Below, piece after piece: positions 1 to 9,726 of a stretch of DNA of 64,000 bases. This stretch comes from an uncultured Eubacteriales bacterium (GTDB lineage Bacteria; Bacillota; Clostridia; Oscillospirales; Acutalibacteraceae). Below the pieces are notes generated by a model that was given only the letters and a program-made list of their open reading frames with translations, had not been told where the DNA came from and did no database searches. The DNA is taken from contig CAKSOL010000010.1 in assembly GCA_934477125.1 (NCBI GenBank), forward strand, positions 61,568 through 125,567, written 5' to 3'. Position 1 is the stretch's first letter; every line of letters begins with the position of its first letter. The position numbers were made by a program, and so were the translations under genes.

Positions 1-1
1 A

Positions 2-268
2 ATTGTTATGCCGCTTTTGAAGCCTGCCTGGTTCACCCTGATTATTCTGTCAATTCAGAGCCTTTGGGGCGCTTCGAGCAACAACACCTACCGCGAGGTT
101 TTCAAAACAATGCCGCAGGCTCTTTCTCAGATAGCCGCGGGAGGAATAGAACGGACGGGCGTAAGCGCTGCGGCGTCGCTCATTATGCTTGTTGTTCCGA
201 TAACCTGTTTTTTGTTTATGCAGTCGAAAATTGTTGATACTATGGGCTCGGCAGGTCTTAAAGGATGA
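2..268 (+). CDS. Carbohydrate ABC transporter permease, C-terminal fragment
   Basis: Only the last 88 or so codons are present; the frame is open to the left window edge, so the gene starts upstream and the internal ATG at 8 need not be its start. The visible part has a hydrophobic stretch starting MPLLKPAWFTLIILSIQSLW and a final membrane segment (residues about 55-75 of the fragment). This matches the C-terminal end of MalG/MsmG-type inner-membrane permeases of sugar importers. It lies 52 bases before the NHL/TPR gene on the same strand, so it probably belongs to the same transcription unit. Its partner permease and binding protein would lie to the left of the window. The family call is likely; the substrate is unknown. 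Confidence 0.7.
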   Translation: MVMPLLKPAWFTLIILSIQSLWGASSNNTYREVFKTMPQALSQIAAGGIERTGVSAAASLIMLVVPITCFLFMQSKIVDTMGSAGLKG

Positions 269-320
269 TAACGGCTGAGAATGTTCAAAATGATAAAGCT
301 TTGAAAGGGAAGATTGGTTG

Positions 321-1778
321 ATGAAAAAAGCAGCGGCTTTAATAATAGCCTTAATATCAGTTTTTTCGGCTGCTCTTACGGTCTCAGCCGAGCAGCAATC
401 CCTGCCATACTCAAATTATACCTATTCTGAGGCTGACAGCTCGGTTGTTTTGGGACCGCAGAGCTATATTCCTGAAAAAACAGTCTACGGAAACGAGATT
501 GGAACGGAAAGCTTTAAAAATCCGTCGGATATAGACGCTGATGAGGACGGAAATATGTATATCCTCGATGCCGGGAATAACCGGATTGTCGTCCTGACGG
601 ACTCGGCTGAGCTGAAAAGCGTTATTTCCTGCGTTATTGATGCAGCCGGGGAAGAATCCGCTCTGAACGGCGCTCAGGGAATAACCGCAGCCGGAGATAA
701 AATATACGTTTGCGATACCGAAAATTCGCGTATACTCGTTTTTGATAAAAACAGCGGCGCATATATAAATAAAATCGGTGCGCCGTCCTCCTCGGCTCTC
801 GGAGAAAACTTTATATTCAAGCCCACACGCGTCGCGGTTGACGATATGGGAAACCTGTATGTCGTCAGCAACGGTACATATGAGGGAATTATAAATCTTA
901 ACGCTAACGGCGAGTTTTTAAGCTTTTTCGCCGGAAATAAGGTAACCTCCTCTGCCTGGGATCTCTTTTGGCGCCGCTTTTCAACAAAGCAGCAGCGAAA
1001 GACAATGCTTCAGCTTATTCCGCAGGACTTTGCGAGTATAGATATGGATAAGGAGGGCTTTTTCCTTATAACAACCTATACTGCCGTTTCGGACTCAATG
1101 GTTAAAAGGGTAAATCCCGGAGGAACGGACGTTCTGAGAAAAATGTCGAATGTTCCGCTTACAGGCGACCCGAAAAAGTATTATAAAGGAACGCGGGCGG
1201 GCGAAAGCAGCTTTTGCGATATTTCTTCGGGCAGCAATAAAATATACGCCTGCCTTGATAAAACCCGCGGAAGAATATTCTGCTATAATAACGACGGTTA
1301 TCTGCTCTATACTTTCGGAAATCTTTCAAAGCAGACCGGCGGATTCACAAATCCGGTTGCTCTTACCTATCTGAACGGCGACAGAATAGCCGTTGCGGAC
1401 GCTTCCGATAATTCGGTAACGCTGTTCAGACCTACCGACTATGCGAAAGCCATAAATCAGGGAATAGGGTATCAGAACGACCTTGACTATGAAAACGCGC
1501 GGCAGCAATGGAAAAGAGTTCTTGAGCTTAACAGCAATAACGACCTGGCGCTGATTATGATAGGACGCTCCTATTATAACAACAAGGATTATAAAATCGC
1601 TATGGAATACTTCAAAAAGGCAAGCGACCGCGAAATGTATTCAAACGCGCGCAAAGCGCTGCGCTCCGAGTGGATATTCGATAATGTTTGGATAATTATT
1701 CTGGCGCTGGCGGTTATTGCCGCTGCCGCCGCAGCGCTTACATTGTTTAAAAAAATAAAAAGAAAGCGTTCAAAATAG
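321..1778 (+). CDS. Secreted, membrane-anchored NHL-repeat and TPR protein
   Basis: A signal peptide (residues about 1-24, ending before AEQQ) is followed by a beta-propeller-like region of NHL repeats. These show the pattern NPSDIDADEDGNMYILDAGN..RI at about 65-92, with weaker copies to about 350. A TPR-like helical pair follows at about 385-440, then one membrane segment near 455-475 and a basic tail (KKIKRKRSK). The protein should therefore sit outside the cell, tethered by its C-terminus. NHL propellers bind protein or carbohydrate partners, so a docking or sensing role beside the transporter is possible, but no function is proven. The ATG at 321 was chosen over a TTG at 318 because it is the better codon and has an AAGGGAAG site about ten bases upstream. 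Confidence 0.75.
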   Translation: MKKAAALIIALISVFSAALTVSAEQQSLPYSNYTYSEADSSVVLGPQSYIPEKTVYGNEIGTESFKNPSDIDADEDGNMYILDAGNNRIVVLTDSAELKSVISCVIDAAGEESALNGAQGITAAGDKIYVCDTENSRILVFDKNSGAYINKIGAPSSSALGENFIFKPTRVAVDDMGNLYVVSNGTYEGIINLNANGEFLSFFAGNKVTSSAWDLFWRRFSTKQQRKTMLQLIPQDFASIDMDKEGFFLITTYTAVSDSMVKRVNPGGTDVLRKMSNVPLTGDPKKYYKGTRAGESSFCDISSGSNKIYACLDKTRGRIFCYNNDGYLLYTFGNLSKQTGGFTNPVALTYLNGDRIAVADASDNSVTLFRPTDYAKAINQGIGYQNDLDYENARQQWKRVLELNSNNDLALIMIGRSYYNNKDYKIAMEYFKKASDREMYSNARKALRSEWIFDNVWIIILALAVIAAAAAALTLFKKIKRKRSK

Positions 1779-1818
1779 AGTTTATGCTTAATGCTTTGAC
1801 CGGGAGAGGGTATTTAAT

Positions 1819-2445
1819 ATGAGGGAAATACTGAACGGACTTCGCCACACCCTCTACATATATTCGCATCCGTTTGACGGATTTTGGGTTATGAAAAAGG
1901 AAAGAAAGGGCAATATTAAAAGCGCCGCAGTCCTTTTGGCGCTCTTTGTTGTTACAACTGCCTACCGTTTTCTTTGCAGCGGTTATCTTTTCACTTCCCC
2001 GATGCTTTCAAAATTCTCAATCTGGCTTTTGGCGGCTGCGGTTGTCGTTCTGGTTTTGCTTTACTGCGTTTCAAACTGGGCGCTTACCACTCTTATGGAC
2101 GGCAAGGGCAGCTTTGCAGAGGTCTTTATGGCTCTGATGTATGCCCTTACGCCGATAACGCTTATGAATATACCGATAACGGTTCTTTCTCAGGTATTTG
2201 TGGCGGAGGAGGCGGCGTTTATCTCGTTTCTTAATGCAATCGCCGTAATATGGACCGTTTTCCTGCTGCTTGCGGGTAACGTCTCCGTTCATGAATACAC
2301 AATGGTAAAAAGTATCGTTACATTGCTGCTGACCGTTGCGGGTATGGCGGTAATAGCCGTGCTTGCCATTCTTGCGGGCAACCTTGTTCAGCAGGTTTGG
2401 ATTTGGGCGGTTTCAATTATCGAGGAGCTGGCATTCAGGCTTTAA
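1819..2445 (+). CDS. YIP1 family integral membrane protein
   Basis: This 208-residue protein is mostly hydrophobic, with five predicted membrane segments at roughly 35-55, 66-88, 95-120, 130-155 and 165-190. That is the layout of the bacterial YIP1 family, whose biochemical role is unknown. A GGGAGAGGG ribosome binding site lies at 1802-1810. The gene sits 40 bases after the NHL/TPR gene and 12 bases before the DUF5696 gene, so co-translation from one message is likely. The conserved-looking placement between an NHL protein and a DUF5696 protein suggests a membrane partner of this surface carbohydrate system. That link is inferred from position only. Confidence 0.7.
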   Translation: MREILNGLRHTLYIYSHPFDGFWVMKKERKGNIKSAAVLLALFVVTTAYRFLCSGYLFTSPMLSKFSIWLLAAAVVVLVLLYCVSNWALTTLMDGKGSFAEVFMALMYALTPITLMNIPITVLSQVFVAEEAAFISFLNAIAVIWTVFLLLAGNVSVHEYTMVKSIVTLLLTVAGMAVIAVLAILAGNLVQQVWIWAVSIIEELAFRL

Positions 2446-2457
2446 AGGAGATAAACA

Positions 2458-4941
2458 ATGAGAAAAATTCTGTTTAGGCTTACTGCTTCCGTAATAGCCT
2501 TGAGTATGCTGGGCGGCGTCTTTTTCGGAGCATTGCCCGCCGCCGCCGAAAATCCGGCAATAGCGGAGGGCTTTGACACAGTACTCGAAAATGACGGCTA
2601 TTCACTGGGTCTTAATAAAAAGGACGCGTCGTTAACAGTTCTTGATAAGAAAAATAATCAGATTTGGTATTCCTCGCCGCAGAACGCGGAGACTGACGGT
2701 ATAGCGTCTGAGGAAATCGTCGGTCAGATGAAAAGCCAGATTTTAGTCAGCTATTATGACGGTCAGTCGTCAGCCGCTATGGACAGCTATACCAACTGCG
2801 TAAAGGACGGAAATTTTGAATACTCGGTTTCGGGGAAAAAGCTGTCCGTAACCTTTAATATCGGCGACACTTCGTTTTCTGCGGATATTCTTCCTCAGGT
2901 CATTTCCCAGAAGAGACTTGAAAACGAAATTCTTTCAAAGCTCTCCGAGGATGAGGGTCAGCAAATTCTGAAAAGGTATAAGCTTTTTTCAAAAAAGGAG
3001 CTTGACAGCAAAACCTATAAAAACATCAGGATGAACTATCCGTCTATTGATAAGCACAATATCTACATAAGAAACACTATGCCGGAATACATCGCCGAGG
3101 AGCTTTTCGGACTGTTTGAAAAGGCAGGGTATACAACTGAGGACCTGCAGAGGGACTGCGACGATAACGGAGTAAAAAATGCCTATAAGGAAAAGCCGTA
3201 TTTCATCATAACTCTGAATTTCGAGCTTACAAAGTCCGGCTTTAAGGTTTCTCTTTCTCCGGATAAAATCAAGTATTTAAAGGATTATAAGCCCTGCCGG
3301 ATAAGCATACTTCCGTTTTTCGGAGCCAAGGGCGCGGAAAGCTCAGGATTTATGCTTGTTCCGGACGGCTGCGGTTCCCTGATTAACCTTAACAACGGCA
3401 GGCTGACAAGCGAGGCATATTGGAAACAGCTTTTCGGGGACGACGGCGCTCTCAATAAGAGCGAGCAGCTTTCAAATGTTCAGCCGTCGGTGCTTCCAGT
3501 ATTCGCTCTGTCGTCGGACAGCGGCAGCTTTCTGACCTCGATAGACAGCGGCTATGAGGCTGCCGGCATTACGGCGGATATCGCAGGCAGGCTCAATTCG
3601 TATAATTATATTTATTCGTTCTTTAATCTTTTTGCAACCGACGTTATTTCGCTTTCCGGCAGCAGCGGCGATAATTTCCTCGCAAGCTCCGAAAAAATCT
3701 TTTCGGATGATATAACATTGAGTTACAGCTTTTTTGAACCGAACGCGTCATATACCGAGCTTGCCGCGGCATACAGAGAAAAGCTCGCAGAGGACGGAGT
3801 TCTTAAAAGGAGCGATTTCAAAAATGCCGACGTAAGCATAGAATTTTTAGCCTCCGCCGGAGTTACAAAGCGTTTCTTGGGTATTCCGTATAGCACAACG
3901 GCGGCGACAGCGTCGTATTCTGACGCTTTAAAGGCGTTAAAGGAGCTTGACGGAATAGGAGCCGATGTTAATTATAAATACGCAACGGACGGCGGTTATA
4001 ATCAGAAATCTGCGTCCAAGCTGAGGCTTTTGCCGTCTCTCGGCACGAAAAAGCAGAAAAAGGCGCTTGAAAACGAAGCCTCGAGCTTTGCGGTTTCCTA
4101 TTATGCGATGAGAGCGGCTGCGGTTAAAAATAAAAACGCCGCAAAATCGCTTAACAGAAACAATGCGATGCTTTATGAATACGACCCGGTGAGCGGATAT
4201 TTCGAGTCTGACAGCGCCCTTTCCCTGATTTCCGCGTCAAAGCTCGGAGGCTATCTTTCGGGCATAAAAAAATCGCTTAAATCGGAGAATATATCCGCAG
4301 TCGGCATTATGGATATAGGCTATCAGCTGCACAGCGATTTCAATTTAAAAAACGAGTACGACCGGCATAAGAGCAGAAAGGCGGTTCAGAGCTACCTGAA
4401 GTCTCTTTCCTCGGCGGCGAATGTTTTCGTTGAAACGGGAAGTATTTTCTCCCTTTCCTTTGCGGACAGAATTACCGATATTCCGGTTGACCACAGCGGT
4501 TACAAAATTGAGGATACCGCAGTTCCGTTTTATCAGACGGTTGTAAGCGGCTATATTCCGTATACGGCGCCGTCGGTAAATACCGCGCCGGACGGAAAAA
4601 ACGCTTTTCTGAAAGCCGTTGAATACGGCGCGCAGCTCCAATATACCTGGATATGCCGAAAGCCGGAGGATGTTCTGAGCTTCCGCGAGGATTATTACGG
4701 CTTTCTCTATTCCGATTCGGCAAGCGAGGTAAAGGAATATGTAAATTCCTATAAAAAGCTGTATTCCTCAGTTTCGGGCGCTTCAATTTCCGACCATAAG
4801 ACATATTCCGGGGTTCTTTCAAAAACGGTTTACGATAACGGTGTTACCGTTTTTGTCAATTACGGCGACGCTCCGCTTGAGGCGGACGGCTGCCGGATTG
4901 AACCGAAAAGTTTTAGTGTAACAGGCGGTGAAAAGCAGTGA
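2458..4941 (+). CDS. Secreted DUF5696-type protein, possible glycan-binding or glycosidase-like
   Basis: A signal peptide of about 30 residues (ending ALPAAAENP) precedes some 800 residues with no membrane segment at the C-terminus. The N-terminal part looks beta-rich; the middle and C-terminal part (from about residue 430, YTELAAAYREKLAEDG) resembles the TIM-barrel core of the DUF5696/GH101-like group. The end (NGVTVFVNYGDAPLEADG) is a short beta domain also seen in the gene at 9727. I assign DUF5696 from memory of the family's length and context. Catalytic residues cannot be placed, so it may bind rather than cut glycans. Its stop overlaps the GTG start of the next permease by four bases, which implies translational coupling to the transporter. 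Confidence 0.65.
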   Translation: MRKILFRLTASVIALSMLGGVFFGALPAAAENPAIAEGFDTVLENDGYSLGLNKKDASLTVLDKKNNQIWYSSPQNAETDGIASEEIVGQMKSQILVSYYDGQSSAAMDSYTNCVKDGNFEYSVSGKKLSVTFNIGDTSFSADILPQVISQKRLENEILSKLSEDEGQQILKRYKLFSKKELDSKTYKNIRMNYPSIDKHNIYIRNTMPEYIAEELFGLFEKAGYTTEDLQRDCDDNGVKNAYKEKPYFIITLNFELTKSGFKVSLSPDKIKYLKDYKPCRISILPFFGAKGAESSGFMLVPDGCGSLINLNNGRLTSEAYWKQLFGDDGALNKSEQLSNVQPSVLPVFALSSDSGSFLTSIDSGYEAAGITADIAGRLNSYNYIYSFFNLFATDVISLSGSSGDNFLASSEKIFSDDITLSYSFFEPNASYTELAAAYREKLAEDGVLKRSDFKNADVSIEFLASAGVTKRFLGIPYSTTAATASYSDALKALKELDGIGADVNYKYATDGGYNQKSASKLRLLPSLGTKKQKKALENEASSFAVSYYAMRAAAVKNKNAAKSLNRNNAMLYEYDPVSGYFESDSALSLISASKLGGYLSGIKKSLKSENISAVGIMDIGYQLHSDFNLKNEYDRHKSRKAVQSYLKSLSSAANVFVETGSIFSLSFADRITDIPVDHSGYKIEDTAVPFYQTVVSGYIPYTAPSVNTAPDGKNAFLKAVEYGAQLQYTWICRKPEDVLSFREDYYGFLYSDSASEVKEYVNSYKKLYSSVSGASISDHKTYSGVLSKTVYDNGVTVFVNYGDAPLEADGCRIEPKSFSVTGGEKQ

Positions 4942-5849
4942 AAGGACGTTTTTCTTTAAAGCGAATGAGCCTCAGGGATAAGGAGTCTCTGAAGGGATAC
5001 GTTTTCTTTATACCTCTTATTATCGGACTTATAACCTTCTTCTTTATTCCGACGGTCAAGTCCTTTCTGTTCAGCATAAGCGATGTTACCAGCGGCGCCG
5101 ACGGATATAAGTTTACCGTTACCGGCTTTTCCGCCTATAAGAACGCACTTTTTGTTCATACAAGCTACCGCCAGACGGTTATCCAGTCCGCGATATACGT
5201 TATCACCACAACGCCGCTTGTTATTCTTTTCAGCTTTTTTATGGCGTCGGTGCTCAATCAGAATTTTCGCGGCAAGGTCTTTTTCAGAGTGGTTATGTTC
5301 CTGCCGGTAATCCTTACCGTTATGAACTCTCAGAGCAATACGCTCGAATCCTCAATGGGCGCCTATTCTTCATATAAGGGCGCGGACGCGGCGGCTGTGT
5401 CGTTTACGGCTCAGATAACCGACCTGCTTATTCAGTCGGGAATAAGCGAAAAGGTAACGTCAGGCATTACCTCGCTTGTTGACGGGGTTTATAACGTTAT
5501 AGGTCTTTCAGCCATTCAGATTTTGATAATGCTTATAGGTATGCAGTCGATATCCCCGTCGCTTTATGAGGCGGCAACCGTTGAGGGAGCGACCCGCTGG
5601 GAAAGCTTTTGGAAAATAACCTTTCCGATGGTAAGCCCTATGATTATGACCTGTATTATTTATACCATAATTGATACGTTTACCGATAACAGCAATTCGG
5701 TTATGACGCTTATGTCCCAGACCGGCTTTGAAAAGCTGCAGTTTTCTCTTGCCTCGGCAATGGGCTGGATATATTTCCTTATGGTGGCTTTGATTCTTTC
5801 GGTTGTTGCATTCCTGTTTTCAAAGCTTGTCTTTACATATGAATCGTAA
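4938..5849 (+). CDS. Sugar ABC transporter permease (MalF-like)
   Basis: This 303-residue protein has about six membrane segments. Near residues 210-235 it carries the EAA loop that docks the transporter ATPase (EAATVEGATRWESFWKITFP). The GTG start overlaps the previous stop in a GTGA. An extra polar stretch of about 50 residues (around 125-180) separates the third membrane segment from the EAA loop and probably forms an external loop. It pairs with the permease at 5860 to form the membrane channel of a CUT1-type oligosaccharide importer. No binding protein or ATPase is encoded between here and 22 kb, so these must come from elsewhere, perhaps from a shared MsmX-like ATPase. Confidence 0.85.
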   Translation: MKGRFSLKRMSLRDKESLKGYVFFIPLIIGLITFFFIPTVKSFLFSISDVTSGADGYKFTVTGFSAYKNALFVHTSYRQTVIQSAIYVITTTPLVILFSFFMASVLNQNFRGKVFFRVVMFLPVILTVMNSQSNTLESSMGAYSSYKGADAAAVSFTAQITDLLIQSGISEKVTSGITSLVDGVYNVIGLSAIQILIMLIGMQSISPSLYEAATVEGATRWESFWKITFPMVSPMIMTCIIYTIIDTFTDNSNSVMTLMSQTGFEKLQFSLASAMGWIYFLMVALILSVVAFLFSKLVFTYES

Positions 5850-5859
5850 GGAGGGAGAA

Positions 5860-6819
5860 ATGATGTTTTCTGAAAATGCTCTGAGAGACAGACAGCTCAA
5901 AAAGAAGCTGCCCTCCTTTATTTGGGCAGCGGCGCGGCTCATACTTCTGATAGGAATAAGCTATACCGTTCTTTATCCCATTCTGGCAAAGCTCTCGCTC
6001 GTATTTATGGACGCTGCGGATTTGAGCGACTATTCGGTTAAATGGATTCCTCGTCATTTCACCCTTTCAAACGTTAAGGTTGCCGTTGAGATACTCGATT
6101 ATTGGAAAAGTCTTTCAAAAACAATAGGAATTTGTCTTTTGATAAGCGCCTTGCAGGTTACTGTCTGCACACTTTCCGCATACGGCTTTGCGAGGTTCAG
6201 GTCTAAGGGAAGAAAAATCCTTTTCGGGGTTGTTCTGGCAACTCTGCTGATTCCTCCGCAGACCTATATAGTAACCCTGTATACCCAGTTTCAGCATTTC
6301 GATATTTTAGGAATAATTTCGCTTATAAACGGCAGGGGAGGAATCAATCTTCTGGATACTCTCTGGACCTTTATCCTCCTTTCGGCAACGGGTATGGGAA
6401 TAAGAAGCGGACTTTATATCTATGTTGAAAAGCAGACCTTTTCCGCCCTGCCGAAGGAGCTTGAGGAGGCGGCTAAGGTTGACGGCGCCGGAATGTTCAG
6501 AACCTTTTATTCGGTTATGCTGCCGAATGCCGTTCCGACGATAGTTATGTGCTTTATCCTTTCGTTTGTGTGGCAATGGAACGATACGTTTTATACGACA
6601 TATTTCAACGCGACGTTAGGAACCCTTTCGATGAAGATTAAGTCGATGAGCAGTATAGTCAGCGAATACCTCGGCGGCTGGGGTCTGCGGGGAACCGCAA
6701 ATGCGCAGCTGCTGATAAGCGTAGGCGTGTTTTTATGCGTTATCCCACTTATATTGCTGTTTATTTTCTGCCAGCGCTTTTTCGTTCAGGGCGTTGAGCG
6801 CTCCGGACTTGTCGGATAG
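5860..6819 (+). CDS. Carbohydrate ABC transporter permease (MalG-like)
   Basis: This permease of about 320 residues has six predicted membrane segments and an EAA loop (ELEEAAKVDGAGMFRTFYSV), which identifies it as the MalG-type partner of the permease just upstream. A strong AAGGAGGGA site at 5848-5856 precedes two adjacent ATG codons at 5860 and 5863; the second has the more usual spacing, so either may be used. Reading frames that start further left overlap the upstream gene and lack a ribosome binding site. It ends 34 bases before the lipoprotein glycosidase, linking uptake and external cleavage in one unit. The substrate is unknown. Confidence 0.87.
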   Translation: MMFSENALRDRQLKKKLPSFIWAAARLILLIGISYTVLYPILAKLSLVFMDAADLSDYSVKWIPRHFTLSNVKVAVEILDYWKSLSKTIGICLLISALQVTVCTLSAYGFARFRSKGRKILFGVVLATLLIPPQTYIVTLYTQFQHFDILGIISLINGRGGINLLDTLWTFILLSATGMGIRSGLYIYVEKQTFSALPKELEEAAKVDGAGMFRTFYSVMLPNAVPTIVMCFILSFVWQWNDTFYTTYFNATLGTLSMKIKSMSSIVSEYLGGWGLRGTANAQLLISVGVFLCVIPLILLFIFCQRFFVQGVERSGLVG

Positions 6820-6853
6820 ATTAAATTAAGCTTGGAAAGGTACGGTAATTACT

Positions 6854-9619
6854 ATGAAAGCCTTTAGAAAAACTGTTTCTGTTCTTCTTGCGCTGTGCGT
6901 GCTGCTCGGAGTCAGCGCCTGCAAAAAGAAAAACGGCGGCAAGGATAACAGCAAGGATACCGTCGGCGGCTATTCTTCAAATACCGAGAGCGATTATAAC
7001 GATACCGTAAGCGGCTGGAAATCGGACGGCGAGTTTGACAACACAAAGCAAACCGAAGCTCCGACTCCGACGCCTGGCGTTACCGCTTCGGGAAAGAGTA
7101 CGACGAACACAAACGCCAACACAAATTATACGCAAAGCACGGCTAAGTATGAGAATACCTCAGCCGCCGCAAGCAGTGACGACGGAATAGAAACGCTGCC
7201 GGCGCTCCCACTTCCGGAATCGGAGCTGAGCAATGAAAGCTCGCTTATGTTCCGTTATGAGGGCAGCAATTATGTATACGGCGTTACGAACGACGGCAAT
7301 GAGCTTATAGCATACCGCGATGAGAGCGGCAGGCTGTACGATATTCTGAGCGGAGGCGGAAAATTCGACCTTTGCAATTCGTCCGGCTTGTCCCTGTTAA
7401 ATATAGGCAAGGTCGTAAAGGCGGAGGCAACAATGCGCGAAAGCTATGACGCGGTTGTACTGACCTATGTTCTTTCAGGCTCTGCCGCAGCCAACGCCAA
7501 GGTGCAGACAACCTATGTATTCAAGGAAAATTCGATTTCGTTTTCCTCTCAGGTAACCGCAAAGGCATTGGCTAAGTTTTCAAGCGAGCGCTCAACGCTG
7601 CTGCGCGGATTTCTGCATAACTACAAGGCGTATGACTGCCGCGTCAACGAGCAATGGCTTTATCCCTCAAACGGGGATTACCCCTATCCTGAGTTTGAGA
7701 GCCTGATGTTCAGAAACGATATCAATGACCGCCTGATATGCTATTCGTTTATGCGCGGAGAGGATATCCCGACCTATTGGGAGGTCGAAAAGTATAACGG
7801 AGAAAGACTGCCGATGTCCTTTGAGGACGCAAACGGTCTGCTTTATACTATGAGCTATGACCTGTGCTTTGTCGATACTGCGGCTGAAAGCGGTCAGGCT
7901 CCGAATTACCGCGCTCTTTTCAAGAGCCGTTCCTCCGATTTTGCGGCGGGAGTCGCCGCAATAACCGAGTCGGGCGATAATACGACCGTTTTTGTCGGCG
8001 ATGAGGTTAAGCTCAATATAAATGTTACCAATCTTACCGAAAGCGACCTTAAATTCAGCCTGCGCTATGATATAAGAGACTATTACGGCAAAATCGTCGA
8101 TTCGGGGATTTTCGTGAACAGTACCGCCTATAAGTATGCCGACGCGAACCGGACTGTTACCGTTAAGGGCAAATACGGAATGTATTATCTCAACCTTTAT
8201 GTAATTTCGCGGTATTCGTCATATATTGAGTGTTATCCGTTCGGACTTCTCGAAAAATACGATTATAAGTATACGAGCACCAGCCCGTTTGGTATAACCT
8301 CGGCAAACTGCGACGACGATGACCTTGAGGAATGGAGAAACGCCGGCAGAATGCTTGCGAAAATCGGCGTTGCCAACTTCCGTCTGGGAGCTACCAAGCA
8401 GCAGTTTGCAATGGCGGATGTTTTAAAGGAAAGCGGAGTAAGATTTAACGGCGGATTCGGACCGGTATGCGATAATCAGGATGACGTTGAGGCGTATCTC
8501 AGACGTCTTGCCGATACGGTAGACCAGCTTTACAGCTACGTCGATTCGTTCGAGGTCGGCAACGAAATGAGCCTTATGGCGCTGAAATCCCCCGACGACC
8601 CGCGCTATGTCGAGTCTGATAAGCTGTACAGTCAGTTCTATCAGTATACTTATAAGCCGTCCCTTGAAATGATGAAGAAGAAATACCCCGGAATGACCTA
8701 TATTCCCTGTCCGTTCTCTGCCTGCGAGCAGGACTGGATGAAGAGCTTTACCTCCGGCTTTGATTACGATGCCGACGGCGACGGAATCAAGGAACTGCAT
8801 TTGCCGGCAGTATGGGACGATATAGAAATCGTTTCAACTCATATATACGGCAACCCCTATATGCCCGATGTTTACAGCGCGTTCAAGCCGGGCTTCGGAA
8901 ATGCGGGAGGACTTTGGCATATAGAAGCCGGTATGCAGAGAATGAGAGAATTTTTGGATCAGTACGGCGATAAGGAATTTTATCTTACCGAGGTCGGATA
9001 TCCGACTCCGCCAAAGGATTCGAGAAGCGCCTGTCTGCGCACTCAGGCGGATTATATCGTCAGGACCGGCGTTATCGCCGCGTCCTACGGGGCAGACCGT
9101 ATTCAGTTCTACTGTGTTCACGACCGCACCTCGTATAATGCCGGCTACAACAGCGAGCACGGCGAATGGAACTTCGGAATTTTCTATCAGGCGGATTTTT
9201 ACGGCGTTGTAAAGCCGAAGCCTGCCGGAGTGGCTTACGCCGTTATGACGCGTCAGCTCGAAAGTATGAAAAAGGACGGAGCCGTTATATCCGAAAAATA
9301 CGACGAGGGATATGACAAGGCAGGAGTCCGCGCGTTTGAATTTGATACCGCGCTTGACGGCAAGGTAGTCGTTGCCTATTCAAACTCCGAGGTTCTGACG
9401 AACGGTAAGAAAAATTCCATAGGAACAACCGGCGACAGAACTCCTACTCTGCCCTGGAACAATCAATGGACCAAGACCGACGATACCGTTTTTGAAGCGG
9501 CAGGGAATACCGTTACCGTTTATGACTCTATGGGCAATAAAACCGAATATAAGGCGGAGAACGGCAAGGTAACTATTCCTTTGACCGGCTCACCGGTTTA
9601 TATTCACGGAATTAAATAA
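6854..9619 (+). CDS. Lipoprotein glycoside hydrolase of clan GH-A type
   Basis: This 921-residue protein begins with a lipoprotein signal whose lipobox VSAC puts the lipidated cysteine at residue 23. A low-complexity Ser/Thr/Asn/Pro linker follows to about 105, typical of a tether on a Gram-positive surface. After a beta-rich region (about 130-480) comes a TIM-barrel part. Its motif FEVGNEMS gives a candidate acid/base Glu571, and YLTEVGYPT gives a candidate nucleophile Glu713, the pair expected in clan GH-A retaining glycosidases. I cannot name a GH family. It probably cuts a polysaccharide at the cell surface ahead of the permeases encoded just upstream. A cytoplasmic paralogue without signal or linker lies at 13827. 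Confidence 0.65.
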   Translation: MKAFRKTVSVLLALCVLLGVSACKKKNGGKDNSKDTVGGYSSNTESDYNDTVSGWKSDGEFDNTKQTEAPTPTPGVTASGKSTTNTNANTNYTQSTAKYENTSAAASSDDGIETLPALPLPESELSNESSLMFRYEGSNYVYGVTNDGNELIAYRDESGRLYDILSGGGKFDLCNSSGLSLLNIGKVVKAEATMRESYDAVVLTYVLSGSAAANAKVQTTYVFKENSISFSSQVTAKALAKFSSERSTLLRGFLHNYKAYDCRVNEQWLYPSNGDYPYPEFESLMFRNDINDRLICYSFMRGEDIPTYWEVEKYNGERLPMSFEDANGLLYTMSYDLCFVDTAAESGQAPNYRALFKSRSSDFAAGVAAITESGDNTTVFVGDEVKLNINVTNLTESDLKFSLRYDIRDYYGKIVDSGIFVNSTAYKYADANRTVTVKGKYGMYYLNLYVISRYSSYIECYPFGLLEKYDYKYTSTSPFGITSANCDDDDLEEWRNAGRMLAKIGVANFRLGATKQQFAMADVLKESGVRFNGGFGPVCDNQDDVEAYLRRLADTVDQLYSYVDSFEVGNEMSLMALKSPDDPRYVESDKLYSQFYQYTYKPSLEMMKKKYPGMTYIPCPFSACEQDWMKSFTSGFDYDADGDGIKELHLPAVWDDIEIVSTHIYGNPYMPDVYSAFKPGFGNAGGLWHIEAGMQRMREFLDQYGDKEFYLTEVGYPTPPKDSRSACLRTQADYIVRTGVIAASYGADRIQFYCVHDRTSYNAGYNSEHGEWNFGIFYQADFYGVVKPKPAGVAYAVMTRQLESMKKDGAVISEKYDEGYDKAGVRAFEFDTALDGKVVVAYSNSEVLTNGKKNSIGTTGDRTPTLPWNNQWTKTDDTVFEAAGNTVTVYDSMGNKTEYKAENGKVTIPLTGSPVYIHGIK

Positions 9620-9635
9620 TATATTCGCGGCACGT

Positions 9636-9670
9636 CCGGCAGGGACGGCTGCCGGGGGATTGCCTGCCGG
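9636..9670 (+). other. GC-rich alternative hairpins between two glycosidase genes
   Basis: In the 107-base gap after the lipoprotein gene, CCGGCAG (9636-9642) can pair with CTGCCGG at 9649-9655 or with a second copy at 9664-9670. There is no following T-run, so it is unlikely to be a simple terminator. It may stabilise or process the message between the surface enzyme and the cytoplasmic enzymes. Confidence 0.4.
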
Positions 9671-9726
9671 GTACGCTCCGCCTCTGCCGACGATACAATG
9701 TTTGTTTTACTGAGAGGAAAGTTTTA

